Assembly: GCF_900188115.1 (NCBI RefSeq)
Contig: NZ_FZNW01000013.1
Coordinates: forward strand, 94,475 to 158,474
From: Haloechinothrix alba
GTDB taxonomy: Bacteria > Actinomycetota > Actinomycetes > Mycobacteriales > Pseudonocardiaceae
Direction of reading: 5' to 3'
DNA: 64,000 nt
In this document: piece by piece, positions 26,205-35,509 of the stretch
Numbering within the stretch: the stretch's first letter is position 1
How the letters are laid out: the number at the start of each line of letters is the position of its first letter
Position numbers and translations under genes: made by a program
The notes under the pieces: generated by a model
Told to the model about the DNA's origin: nothing
What the model saw: the letters and a program-made list of their open reading frames with translations, nothing else
Databases searched by the model: none

Positions 26205-28492
26205 CGGCGGTCGGAAGGAATGTTCGCCGCGCGGACGGAGAGGGAAAGGTTCGCGGATCCGTACGATACGGGATGGACTACACGGAGCTGGGTGCGTTGA
26301 CCGGCAAGGTCTTGCGCTCCTCGCTCCCCGCGGCACGGATAGCCCGGCTGGACACGTCCACTGCCGCGACCATGCCGGGCGTGCGCGCCATCGCGACAGC
26401 CACGGACGCGCCCGGACTGTCCGGCATGTTCTTCGTGCTGAAGGACCAGTCGTTGTTCGCGAGGGACGAGGTCCGCTACGCCGGTGAAGCTCTCGCGGCG
26501 GTCGCTGCCGACACCGAGGCACAGGCCGAGGCTGCCCTCGCGGCAATCGAGGTGGTCCTGGATCCCTTGGACCCCGTGCTCGATCCCGATCACGCGCTCA
26601 CCGACGGCGCACGGTTGATCCATCCCGACTGGGAGAGCTACGAGACGATCGTGCCGGGGCCACGTTCCGGCAATCTCGCGTGGGAGTCGCGTATCGAGCG
26701 GGGTGACGTCGACGCAGCGTTCCAGGAGGCCTATCGTGTCGTCGAGGACGAGTTCCGTACGCAGCGGCAACACCAGAACTCGATCGAGCCGCATGCCGCG
26801 GTGGCCCGGTACGAAGAAGGCCGGTACACCGTGCACACGCCGACCCAGTTCCCGTTCAACGTGCGTGGCAGAACGGCGGAGCTGCTCGGCGTGCGTCCGT
26901 CCGACGTGCGGGTGGTCGTACCGGCCATCGGCGGAGGGTTCGGCGGCAAGCTCGACATCATGCTGGAGCCGTTCGCCTGCGTTCTCGCGCGCAAGTCCGG
27001 ACGTCCCGTGCGCATCGTGAACACGCGGAGCGAGGAGTTGCGCACCTGCGCACCCCGGGAGGGCGGCATCGTCCGGCTCCGGACGGCGGTAGCACGGGAC
27101 GGTTCCATCCTTGCCCAGGAAGGCGAGATCATCGCGGACAACGGTGCGAACAGCAGCGGCGAGACGGTGGCGTGTGCCAATGCCGCATCGCTCGTGCTGG
27201 GCAGCACCTACCGGGTTCCGAACGCGCGTTACGTCAGCAAGGTCGTCTACACCAACACCCCGCCCACAGCAGCGTTCCGTGGCGTCAACGGCCCGTACAG
27301 CGTCTTCGCCCAGGAGATGCACCTGGACCACATAGCGCGGGAGCTCGGTATGGACCGGCGCGATATCCGGCTGCACAACCTCATTGGGTCGGGCGATGTG
27401 ATGGTGAACGGTCAGGAGGTCGATGGCCCGTTCCTCCGGGAGGCGATGGATGAGCTGGAGACCATGCGGCCGTGGCAGCAGCTGCAGGCGAGTAAGCGGC
27501 CGTATCGGGGCCATGCGATCGTGCCCGTTACCTGGTTGACGAACTCCGGAGCAGGCAGTGCGAGCATGAAGCTGAACGAGGACGGCACCGTCACGGTCGC
27601 CAGCGCCGCGACCGAGATCGGTAGCGGCGCCGTCGCGACCGGTGTCCGCCAGCTGGTCGCGGACCAGCTCGGGGTGGACTTCCATGACGTGCTGGTCACA
27701 CCGCCCGACACCGATACAGGAGGGTATGACCTGGGCGCGCAGGGAAGCAGGACTACCTTCGGCGCAGGCAACGCGATGATCGATGCCGGGAAGAAAGTGC
27801 GGGAACAGATCCTGGATGTCGCGGCGAACCTGCTCGAGGCGGCCCCGGAGGACCTCGAGCTCGCCGACGGTTCCGTGCATGTGCAGGGCGTGCCTGATCG
27901 GCGGGTGGGGCTCGCGGCGATTTCCGCGACAGCGTCGATGACCAGCGGTCCCATCATCGCCTCGGGCGGGTTCGTCGCTCCTCCCGAGTCTTTCGACGGT
28001 GGCTGTATGACCGGAGCGCTGTTGACGCACTTCACTGCTGCGACCTACCACGCGCATCATGCGGAGGTCGAGGTCGACCCGGACACCGGACGGGTCACGG
28101 TCCTGCGGTACACGGTCGTGCAAGACGTCGGGCGCGCGATCAACCCGCAGATGATCGAAGGGCAGATTCAGGGCGGAGTCGTACAGGGCCTGGGCTACGC
28201 GCTGTACGAGAACCTGCGTGTGCACGGAGGCGAGGTCGTCGACGACAACCTCGAGTCCTACCGGCTGCCGATCGCGGCCGACACACCACCGATCGACATA
28301 TCCATCCTCGAGAACCCGTGCCCGTACGGGCCGTTGGGCGCCAAGGGGGCTGCCGAGCCCCCGATCGTTCCGGTCGCGGCGGTGATCGGATGCGCTGTAG
28401 CGGACGCGATCGGTGCCCCGGTGAACGAGTTGCCGGTCACCCCGTTCGCCGTGCTGCAGGCGCTGCGAAAGCAGGGTGAGAGCGCGGCGTGA
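26201..28492 (+). CDS. Molybdenum hydroxylase large (Mo-cofactor) subunit (second system)
   Basis: A 763-residue xanthine-dehydrogenase-family catalytic subunit. GGGFGGKLDIM is near residue 246, the active-site loop reads AAFRGVNGPYS, and the C-terminal GAKGAAEPP carries the expected catalytic glutamate. The ATG at 26201 overlaps the small-subunit stop. With the HyuA-like and DUF917 genes it suggests hydroxylation of a heterocycle followed by ring opening. The loop differs from the SYRGWG of the hydroxylase at 63, so the two systems probably act on different substrates. Confidence 0.92.
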   Translation: MTAVGRNVRRADGEGKVRGSVRYGMDYTELGALTGKVLRSSLPAARIARLDTSTAATMPGVRAIATATDAPGLSGMFFVLKDQSLFARDEVRYAGEALAAVAADTEAQAEAALAAIEVVLDPLDPVLDPDHALTDGARLIHPDWESYETIVPGPRSGNLAWESRIERGDVDAAFQEAYRVVEDEFRTQRQHQNSIEPHAAVARYEEGRYTVHTPTQFPFNVRGRTAELLGVRPSDVRVVVPAIGGGFGGKLDIMLEPFACVLARKSGRPVRIVNTRSEELRTCAPREGGIVRLRTAVARDGSILAQEGEIIADNGANSSGETVACANAASLVLGSTYRVPNARYVSKVVYTNTPPTAAFRGVNGPYSVFAQEMHLDHIARELGMDRRDIRLHNLIGSGDVMVNGQEVDGPFLREAMDELETMRPWQQLQASKRPYRGHAIVPVTWLTNSGAGSASMKLNEDGTVTVASAATEIGSGAVATGVRQLVADQLGVDFHDVLVTPPDTDTGGYDLGAQGSRTTFGAGNAMIDAGKKVREQILDVAANLLEAAPEDLELADGSVHVQGVPDRRVGLAAISATASMTSGPIIASGGFVAPPESFDGGCMTGALLTHFTAATYHAHHAEVEVDPDTGRVTVLRYTVVQDVGRAINPQMIEGQIQGGVVQGLGYALYENLRVHGGEVVDDNLESYRLPIAADTPPIDISILENPCPYGPLGAKGAAEPPIVPVAAVIGCAVADAIGAPVNELPVTPFAVLQALRKQGESAA

Positions 28493-28544
28493 GGCTCGTG
28501 ACGGGCGCGCCGTCCGGTGCACCCGTAGCGGACGCTCCGGTAAC

Positions 28545-28582
28545 AGGCCCGGGGACGGCGGTACTCCGCCGTCCCCGGGCCT
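28545..28582 (+). terminator. Strong hairpin terminator of the hydroxylase operon
   Basis: A perfect 17-bp stem, AGGCCCGGGGACGGCGG at 28545-28561 with its complement at 28566-28582, closes a 4-nt TACT loop. A short T-rich stretch follows. It lies 52 bp after the Mo-subunit stop and separates this operon from the Mce operon. Confidence 0.85.
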
Positions 28583-28705
28583 GCCGTCTTTCGGGCCGGC
28601 TACGCACCGCTCGGTAATTTCTCGGTGGTTGGGACAGCCGTTCTCGCGATCCGGCGGAATGTGCGTCGATCACGACGTAATCGCGGCCGGCCGAAGTGCT
28701 GGCAA

Positions 28706-28774
28706 TGTGCACTAGTTCACGTACTCCGGTTCTGTGATTTTGCTAATGACCGCAATAGTGGCCCGACCTAGACT
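28706..28774 (+). promoter_or_regulatory. Shared promoter box, copy B (Mce operon)
   Basis: The elements are TGTGCACTAG at 28706, TTCTGTG at 28730, ATGACC (-35-like) at 28746 and TAGACT (-10-like) at 28769. Every spacing equals that of copy A at 21841. Transcription would begin near 28781, giving a leader of roughly 235 nt ahead of the first YrbE gene. Confidence 0.66.
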
Positions 28775-29017
28775 ACGAACAACATCAGACAGTGCCGTAG
28801 CCAGCATTTGCCTGCCCGACCCGGAACGGAGTCCGCGCCTTGTCGACCGTGGCAGCAACAAATGAAGCACCTACGCGGTACCGGGAATGCGGAGCGACGC
28901 CATTCCGGCCGCCGTGCGATTCCGTGCCCGAATCGGCACACTCGCGCACGGGCGGCAGGGGCGTGTACGCGAACGTCCTGGACGACCGGCAGGAGTCAGA
29001 ATACCGAGGCCCTTACC

Positions 29018-29902
29018 ATGTCTGAGCACCACGGCTCCTCCACGAATCGTCGAACCGTGACCGCCGGCGACCGCACGGGCGAGGAACGTGGGAACCGACT
29101 CCGGTCCGCCGCGCGGTCGCTTCCCGGCCCGATTCGCAACATCGCGACAGAGGTAGGTGGACCCCTGGTGCTCGCGGGTCAGACGATCCGCACCGCGGTG
29201 CGCGAACCGCGTGGGTACTGGGGCGATGTCCGTGACGATACCTACGAACTGCTGAAGAAAACCATCGTTCCCGGCATCTTTGCGATGCTCGGATACGGGA
29301 TGCTGCTGGCAGTCTTCGCGGTATCCATCTTCCTGATCCTGGGCGCGCCGAACCGGCTCGGGCCCATCTACGTGGCCATCCTGATCAGGGAGATCGCGCC
29401 GTTCATCGCGGGCAGCGTGGTGGCTGGTGTGGTGGGCACCGCGACCACGACCGAGATCGGTGCCAGGAAGATCCGGGAGGAGCTCGACGCGCTGCGGGTG
29501 CTCGGGCAGGATCCGGTGCGCATGCTCGTGCTGCCACGCGTCATCGGGCTGGCGATCGTGACCTGGGTCGTCAATATCATCGGCATCCTGACCATTGTCG
29601 TTCAAGGCTACTTCGTCGCCACGCTGCTCGGTGGAACGTCGCAGGCCGCATACCTGACCGAGTTCATGTTGAATATCTCGGTTCCCGAGATATTCGCCAA
29701 CGCCGTCAAAATGATCCTGATAGGTCTGCTCATCGGATTCGTGTGCGCGAGCAAAGGCCTACGAGCCACATCCGGTGCGGAAGGTCTGGGACGAGCGGTC
29801 AACCAGGCGATCGTCATTTCGGTACTAGCCGTATTCATCGTCAGCGTCTTGTTCAACATGGTGCTACTCGCAACCGTGCCCGAGATGACGGTATCGCGCT
29901 AA
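29018..29902 (+). CDS. YrbE/MlaE-type ABC permease, first Mce-operon permease
   Basis: A 294-residue integral membrane permease of the MlaE family, the channel part of an Mce lipid importer. After a hydrophilic N terminus of about 80 residues come the first membrane helix (LLAVFAVSIFLILG), the conserved EIGARKIREELDAL segment and further helices to the C terminus. ATG 29018 is followed by the hydrophilic MSEHHGSS start. The in-frame extension upstream lies in the leader and lacks a ribosome site. Confidence 0.92.
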   Translation: MSEHHGSSTNRRTVTAGDRTGEERGNRLRSAARSLPGPIRNIATEVGGPLVLAGQTIRTAVREPRGYWGDVRDDTYELLKKTIVPGIFAMLGYGMLLAVFAVSIFLILGAPNRLGPIYVAILIREIAPFIAGSVVAGVVGTATTTEIGARKIREELDALRVLGQDPVRMLVLPRVIGLAIVTWVVNIIGILTIVVQGYFVATLLGGTSQAAYLTEFMLNISVPEIFANAVKMILIGLLIGFVCASKGLRATSGAEGLGRAVNQAIVISVLAVFIVSVLFNMVLLATVPEMTVSR

Positions 29903-29915
29903 CAGGAGTGCTTTC

Positions 29916-30755
29916 ATGACAACAGTCAGCGACCGGTCCGCCGATTCCCGAGACGCCCGGCCGGCGACGGAAGGTGCGCAACAAGGGTACCTCGAGGAAA
30001 TCGCACTGGTCACGAGCTGGACCGCACGTACGATCGTCGAGCTCCCCAAGGCGCTGCGATTTCCTACCGAGATCATACGCCAGTGCGCGATCATGATCCT
30101 GTCGAGCTCGGTCGTCGTCTGGATGCTGGTGTTCACCGGCGGTGTCATGGTGGCCGAGGTCAGCCACTACTTCCTGGAGACGATCGGCGCCCAGGCCTAC
30201 ATCGGATTCGTCACTGCAGCCGCGACACTCAAGGGAACCTCGTGTGTCTTCTTCGGATACATCATCGCGGCCAAGGTCGGTTGCGGGATCGTGGCGGAAC
30301 TCGGCGCGATGCGGATCAACGAGGAGATCGACGCCATGGAAGTCATGGGCGTACCGTCCAGGACCTTCCTGGTCGGTACGCGTGTGTGGGCGTCCGTCAT
30401 CGCGTTTCCGTTCCTGTTCGTCACCGGCTTCTCCTGGGCGTTCGTCGGCAGCTACGTAACGAATGTGATCATACTGAAAACCGTCTCCGTAGGTGGCTAC
30501 AATTCGGTTTTCTGGGCGTTCACGACCCCCGGGGACATGTTCATTCGATCGATGCTCTGGGCGATGATTACTGCGCTGCTCGCCATCATTATCGCTTGCT
30601 ACTACGGATACACCGCGAGCGGTGGTCCCGTGGGTGTGGGTGAGAATACTGCACGATCCATGGCATTCAACTTCGTCATGGTCAACTTGCTCGGGGCGGG
30701 AGCCATGTTCCAGTTGTTCTACGGAACAAATGTGGTAATCCCTATCGGGAACTAG
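29916..30755 (+). CDS. YrbE/MlaE-type ABC permease, second Mce-operon permease
   Basis: A 279-residue MlaE-family permease pairing with the preceding one to form the membrane channel. The conserved loop ELGAMRINEEIDAMEVMG is clear, with four to six membrane helices around it. It follows 13 bp after its partner and has a CAGGAG site. Two YrbE proteins are the norm in actinobacterial Mce operons. Confidence 0.92.
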   Translation: MTTVSDRSADSRDARPATEGAQQGYLEEIALVTSWTARTIVELPKALRFPTEIIRQCAIMILSSSVVVWMLVFTGGVMVAEVSHYFLETIGAQAYIGFVTAAATLKGTSCVFFGYIIAAKVGCGIVAELGAMRINEEIDAMEVMGVPSRTFLVGTRVWASVIAFPFLFVTGFSWAFVGSYVTNVIILKTVSVGGYNSVFWAFTTPGDMFIRSMLWAMITALLAIIIACYYGYTASGGPVGVGENTARSMAFNFVMVNLLGAGAMFQLFYGTNVVIPIGN

Positions 30756-30785
30756 AAAGCATCCAGGGAGCGCTGGGAGGTTGTT

Positions 30786-31637
30786 ATGCCCGATGCGGTG
30801 AGCAGTGTCGGAGAGGCGTATCCGGCCGTGCCGCCGGACGCCGGCGAGAGGTCGCCGGGGGACGGCGTCGCCACGGGAACGAACGGGCACGCCGTCGAGG
30901 TCATCGATCTGCACAAGTCATTCGGCAGCTTTGACGTGCTGCGCGGCTTGAACATCGATTTCGTCGACAACGCCGTGACGACGATTCTGGGTCCGTCGGG
31001 CACGGGTAAGAGTGTGCTTCTCAAGCATATGGTCGGTCTTCTGGAGCCGGACCGCGGAGAGGTCAATGTATTCGGGAACAATATATGGTCGCTGAGCGAG
31101 AATGAGCGGTCGGATATGCGGAAGCGGTTCGGTGTGCTGTTCCAGGACGGCGCGCTGTTCGGCTCGATGGACATATTCGACAATGTCGCGTTCCCGCTTC
31201 GGAAAAATACAGAGATGCGGGAATCGGAGATTCGCGAGATCGTGACGAATCGGCTCGCGGAAGTGGGCCTGAGTGGCGCTGCCACAAAACGCCCGAACGA
31301 GATATCCGGAGGTATGAAGAAGCGCGCGGGATTCGCCCGCGCGCTGGTTATGCGTCCGGACATACTTCTCTTCGACGAGCCGGACTCCGGTCTCGACCCG
31401 GTGAGAACCAGCTTGTTGTGCGATCTCATCGTCGAGATGCACCGGGAGCACCGTGGCACGTACGTGGTCGTCACCCACGACATCAACACGACACGGCGGG
31501 TCAGCGACTACGTGGGCGTGTTGTGGCAGGGCAGGCTCGTGTACTACGGACCGATGGAAGAGGCGATGGCGTCCGAAGATCCGTTCGTGCGGCAGTTTCT
31601 GTCCGGTGATTCGGTCGGCCCGTTGGGAATGGAATGA
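30786..31637 (+). CDS. Mce-system ABC transporter ATPase (Mkl/MlaF type)
   Basis: A 283-residue ATPase energising the Mce importer. Walker A GPSGTGKS is at residues 69-76, the signature reads ISGGMKKRAGFARAL, Walker B is LLFDEPDSGLDP and the switch histidine is in VTHD. It lies inside the operon between the permeases and the Mce proteins, unlike in mycobacteria, where the shared ATPase is encoded elsewhere. The GGGAGG site precedes ATG 30786. Confidence 0.93.
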   Translation: MPDAVSSVGEAYPAVPPDAGERSPGDGVATGTNGHAVEVIDLHKSFGSFDVLRGLNIDFVDNAVTTILGPSGTGKSVLLKHMVGLLEPDRGEVNVFGNNIWSLSENERSDMRKRFGVLFQDGALFGSMDIFDNVAFPLRKNTEMRESEIREIVTNRLAEVGLSGAATKRPNEISGGMKKRAGFARALVMRPDILLFDEPDSGLDPVRTSLLCDLIVEMHREHRGTYVVVTHDINTTRRVSDYVGVLWQGRLVYYGPMEEAMASEDPFVRQFLSGDSVGPLGME

Positions 31638-31638
31638 C

Positions 31639-32871
31639 ATGTGGAAACGATCCCTGCTGATAGGCGGAGTGCTGGTCGTCGTGCTCGGGGGCGTGGCTGC
31701 GACGTCGCTGGCGTCCGAGGACGACTACGAGGTCGACTTCGTCGTGCCGTCGGCAGCGCAGCTGCTCGAGGGCTCATTCGTGTGGATCGACGGGCAGGAG
31801 GCCGGCGAGGTGCGCGACCTCGAGGTTCGTGACGGAAAGGCCATCGTCACGGCCGCGTTCGACGCGGCCCACGCACCGCTGCACGAGGGAACGTCGGCGA
31901 GGGTCGAGTGGCAGTCCGTGCTCGGCGAGCGGATCTTCAGTGTCGATCCGGGGCCGGCCGACAACGCGGAGATTCCCTCCGGTGCCATGTACGAGGGGGA
32001 GGTCACGCAGATCGAGGTGGATCAGGTCCTCGCGGCGCTGGACGAGCAGACACGGGAGGAACTGACGTCGTTGCTGCGTGGGCTGAACCGCACGGTGGAC
32101 GGCAATGAGGACGATCTCCAGGCGACTCTGGCCGAGGCCGGACCGGCGGTGCGGGCACTCGGTGAGGTGCTCGACGCGGTAGGGCAGGACGGGCCCGCGA
32201 TCCGGCGGCTGGTGCAGCAGCTCGAGGACATGGTCGGGGTGCTGGCCGAACAGCACGGCGACGTCTCCGGTGTGGTGGAGAACCTTACCGGGACCACGGG
32301 CCGGCTGGCAGAGCAGCGGGATAACGTCGCGGAGGGACTCGGCGAGCTCCCCGATACTCTCGACGCCGCACGCGAGACGCTCGACGACGTCCCTGAAGCG
32401 GTGGACGCGGCGGTCCCGTTGCTCGAGGACTTCGGCCCGGCGAGCGAGCGGCTCACGTCGGTGTCGCGCAACCTGAGTCCGGTGCTGTCGGACCTGCGAC
32501 CGACCGTCGCGGAACTGCGCCCGACGCTGGAGGCGACGCAGGTGCTGCTGGATCACACGCCGGGCCTGCTCGACTCGGCGCACGGTGTGCTCCCGCAGGT
32601 GGCACGCACGATGAACAAGCTGCATCCCGCGGTGGCGCACCTGCGCCCGTACTTGCCGGAGGCGGTCGGCTGGATCAACAACTGGGGACGTGACTACGCC
32701 TCCTACGACTCGCAGGGCCATGTGTGGCTGGGCGGGCTGGCGCAGGCGGGACTCGCCGCGATGAACGATCAGCCGCCCGGGGGCACGCCTCCGATGTCGA
32801 TCGAGGAGCCCCCACCCGGCGAGGTGGTCGACCAGCCGTGGACCGATGCGCACGGAAGTGAGATGCGATGA
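31639..32871 (+). CDS. Mce-family protein 1 of 6
   Basis: A 410-residue Mce protein with an N-terminal membrane anchor (LLIGGVLVVVLGGVAA), then the single MCE/MlaD beta domain (about residues 30-120) and a long alpha-helical tail. The tail would join the other five Mce proteins in the lipid tunnel across the envelope. The C-terminal 60 residues are proline-rich. The start is 1 bp after the ATPase stop. No lipobox cysteine follows the anchor. Confidence 0.88.
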   Translation: MWKRSLLIGGVLVVVLGGVAATSLASEDDYEVDFVVPSAAQLLEGSFVWIDGQEAGEVRDLEVRDGKAIVTAAFDAAHAPLHEGTSARVEWQSVLGERIFSVDPGPADNAEIPSGAMYEGEVTQIEVDQVLAALDEQTREELTSLLRGLNRTVDGNEDDLQATLAEAGPAVRALGEVLDAVGQDGPAIRRLVQQLEDMVGVLAEQHGDVSGVVENLTGTTGRLAEQRDNVAEGLGELPDTLDAARETLDDVPEAVDAAVPLLEDFGPASERLTSVSRNLSPVLSDLRPTVAELRPTLEATQVLLDHTPGLLDSAHGVLPQVARTMNKLHPAVAHLRPYLPEAVGWINNWGRDYASYDSQGHVWLGGLAQAGLAAMNDQPPGGTPPMSIEEPPPGEVVDQPWTDAHGSEMR

Positions 32872-34238
32872 GGACGATGCGATCACGGGGTGTCCGTATC
32901 GCGGCGATGGTTGCCGCTGCCGGTCTGGTGGTAGTGCTGGCCACGGCGGGCATGTCCGATGACACGGATGACGTGACCATCACCGCGTGGTTCGAGGATG
33001 CCAGCCCGATGGTGCCCGGTAACGAGATCAAGGCGTCCGGGGTCACGGTGGGTGAGATCGAATCCATCCAGCTCGAGGACGACCGGGCCAAGGTGACGAT
33101 GAGCGTGGACCGCGCGGTCCTGCCGCTCTACCGGGACGCCCGGGTCACCATCACGTTGAAGGACCTGTTCGGGGAACGCTACATCAAGCTGGAGCGTGGT
33201 TCGGGCCCCGAACCACTTGCTGACGACTCGCTCGTGCTGTCCGAGGACAACACCGGCCGCGTGGTCGACCTGCAGGACATCCTCAACGAGGTCGATGACC
33301 CGACGGGAACAGCGCTCGCCGCCCTTGTGACGACTCTGGGAGAATCCGCGAACGGTCGCGGCGAGCAGATCGCGGACGGCATCGCGGCGCTCGAACCGGC
33401 CATGCGGCAGGCGGACGAGCTCGCCGCGATTCTCGGGGAGCACAACAAGCTACTGACGGATCTCGTCGACAGCGTCCAGCCCGCCGTCTCGGCGCTGGCG
33501 GATGGCCGTGGCGAAACGCTGGACCGGCTGGTGGACTCGACGGAGCTGACGCTGTCCACGGTCGCGCGGCGCGGCGAGGAGACGCGAGCGGCGCTCGATC
33601 GGCTGCCGGGGACTTTGGCGGACGCGCAACGGACGCTGGCACGGGTCGCCGGGGTGTCCGAGGACGCGACGCCGACGTTGGCGGATCTGCGGCCGGTGAC
33701 CGGTGACCTCAACGACGTCGCCGGCGAGCTCCACCGCTTCGCCGATGCCGTCGATCCCGCGCTGGCGTCGCTAACGCCGGTTCTCGAGCGGGCCGAGGTG
33801 ATGCTGGACGAGGCCGAGCCGTTGCTCGACTCCCTGCAGCCTGCCGGCGAGGACCTGCGTGGTGTGGCAGCGCACGGCAGGACGCTCATGGAGGAGGCGC
33901 TCAGCAAGCGGCTCGACAACCTCATGGAGTTCATCCGGGGCTGGTCGCTGAGCACCTCAGGCTACGACGGGCTCAGTCACTACTTCCGCGCCGCCGTGGT
34001 CTCCTCGCCCCGGGGTCTGGCAGCCACGGGTCTGGGCGGGATCCCGGGCGCGCCGGAGGCCGAGGATGCGGTACCGGACGTGCCCCTACCCGGGGCTACG
34101 CTGCCAGCTCCGATCGGCCCGGAAGACAGTGACGGAGGCGGGGAAAACGGAGCGGATGCGTCGCCGGACGGTGACGTGACCGGTCTGACGGAGGAACAGG
34201 AACAGTCCATGCTCGGCCAGCTGCTCGGAGGTCAGTAG
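32868..34238 (+). CDS. Mce-family protein 2 of 6
   Basis: A 456-residue Mce protein starting in an ATGA overlap. The anchor is followed by ATAGMSDD; the position where a lipoprotein would have its cysteine is methionine. The MCE domain (about residues 38-130) includes LKDLFGERYIKLERG. A helical tail follows, and the last 80 residues are a low-complexity Pro/Gly/Asp segment. It presumably sits outside the membrane as part of the importer tube. Confidence 0.88.
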   Translation: MRTMRSRGVRIAAMVAAAGLVVVLATAGMSDDTDDVTITAWFEDASPMVPGNEIKASGVTVGEIESIQLEDDRAKVTMSVDRAVLPLYRDARVTITLKDLFGERYIKLERGSGPEPLADDSLVLSEDNTGRVVDLQDILNEVDDPTGTALAALVTTLGESANGRGEQIADGIAALEPAMRQADELAAILGEHNKLLTDLVDSVQPAVSALADGRGETLDRLVDSTELTLSTVARRGEETRAALDRLPGTLADAQRTLARVAGVSEDATPTLADLRPVTGDLNDVAGELHRFADAVDPALASLTPVLERAEVMLDEAEPLLDSLQPAGEDLRGVAAHGRTLMEEALSKRLDNLMEFIRGWSLSTSGYDGLSHYFRAAVVSSPRGLAATGLGGIPGAPEAEDAVPDVPLPGATLPAPIGPEDSDGGGENGADASPDGDVTGLTEEQEQSMLGQLLGGQ

Positions 34239-34240
34239 CG

Positions 34241-35509
34241 ATGGGTCCACGAGAGTCGAGAAGTGTTGCGACAACGGTCCTCATGGGCATCGCCGGTCTG
34301 GCCGGAATCGGGCTCGTCCTCTACATTGCCGGTACGGCCCACACGGGGTTGCCGTGGCAGAGCAGCACCGTCGTGCAGGCCGAGTTCACCGATACGGACA
34401 GCCTGGCGGAAGGTAACGAGGTCCGGCGCAACAGCGTGCGGATCGGCAAGGTCGCCGATATCGAGTACGAGGACGGCACTGCCGTGGTGACGATGCGGCT
34501 GGACGGGGAGGTCGACCTCTACGCGGACGCTACGGCCGAGGTATGGGACTTCTCGGTTCTCGCGGCCAAGTTCGTCGAGCTCTCGCCAGGAAGCCCGGAA
34601 GCCGGCGAGCTGAACGGCGACCGTATCGCGGCAGAGCAGACGACAGACTCCGCCGATCTCTACGAGCTCTTCGAGGTGCTCGACGAGCCGAGCCGGGAAG
34701 GAGCCACCAGCGCGATCCGCGAGCTGGGCAGTGGCGCGGCGGGTCGGAGTCGCGACCTGCAGCACTTCGTGCAGTCCTTCCCCGGAATACTGGCCGATAC
34801 CGGGGAGATCTCCAGCGCGCTGGCGGCCGACGCCGCCGACCTGCCGGCACTGCTCCGCAGCGCCGAGCAGGTGGCGTCCCGGTTCGCGGGGCGCGAGGAG
34901 CAGATCGCGGGCGCACTGGAACAGTCGGATGCCACGCTGCGGGCACTCGCGGCCGACGGTGGCGAGCCGCTGGCGGAGTCACTGCAGCGCCTTCCGGGGA
35001 CGCTGGACAGTACGCGGACGGCATTTCAGTCGCTCGACGCGCCGCTCGAGGATACCGAGGCGGCTTTCGACGAGCTGCGAACCGGTGCGCGGGCACTGTC
35101 CGAGGCCGAGGAGGACCTTCGCGGTGTGCTGCGGGAGTCCGTCGAACCGTTCGGCAAGGTACCGGATGTGGCAGAGCAGGCGACGCCGGCCGTGAACGAG
35201 CTGACGGGGACGTTCGCCGACGCCCGGCCCCTGGCGCCGCAGGTCCGGCGTGCGCTTGACGACCTGGAAACGCCGATGAGTGTGCTGGCGCCCTACGCCC
35301 CCGAGATGGGTACGTTCTTCGTGCGCGGGCACAGCTGGACGTCGGAGAACGTCGACGGGGTGCATTACGCGCGGCTGGGTATCGCTTCCCCGGTGATCCG
35401 TACGGTGGGCGGCTTGCTCGGCCCGGGCGCAGTCGAGCAGGACGTCTACCCGGAACCGGGCGAGGCCGATCATCACAGGGCCGAGAATCTCGTGGGAGGT
35501 GTGCGATGA
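34241..35509 (+). CDS. Mce-family protein 3 of 6
   Basis: A 422-residue Mce protein with an N-terminal helix (VLMGIAGLAGIGLVLYIAG), the MCE domain (about residues 40-125, ending in AKFVELSPG) and a long coiled tail. It starts 2 bp after the previous stop, with a GGAGG site. No lipobox is present. Confidence 0.88.
   Translation: MGPRESRSVATTVLMGIAGLAGIGLVLYIAGTAHTGLPWQSSTVVQAEFTDTDSLAEGNEVRRNSVRIGKVADIEYEDGTAVVTMRLDGEVDLYADATAEVWDFSVLAAKFVELSPGSPEAGELNGDRIAAEQTTDSADLYELFEVLDEPSREGATSAIRELGSGAAGRSRDLQHFVQSFPGILADTGEISSALAADAADLPALLRSAEQVASRFAGREEQIAGALEQSDATLRALAADGGEPLAESLQRLPGTLDSTRTAFQSLDAPLEDTEAAFDELRTGARALSEAEEDLRGVLRESVEPFGKVPDVAEQATPAVNELTGTFADARPLAPQVRRALDDLETPMSVLAPYAPEMGTFFVRGHSWTSENVDGVHYARLGIASPVIRTVGGLLGPGAVEQDVYPEPGEADHHRAENLVGGVR

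Noticed and set aside
26009..28522. An 837-residue open frame on the minus strand across the second hydroxylase
   Set aside because: It is antisense to a confirmed Mo subunit, has no recognisable domains, and its composition mirrors codon bias of the plus-strand gene.
28840..29025. A 61-residue upstream frame overlapping the first YrbE start
   Set aside because: It begins with TTG at poor distance from any ribosome site and shows no recognisable features. The leader is long, so chance frames are expected, although a leader peptide cannot be excluded.
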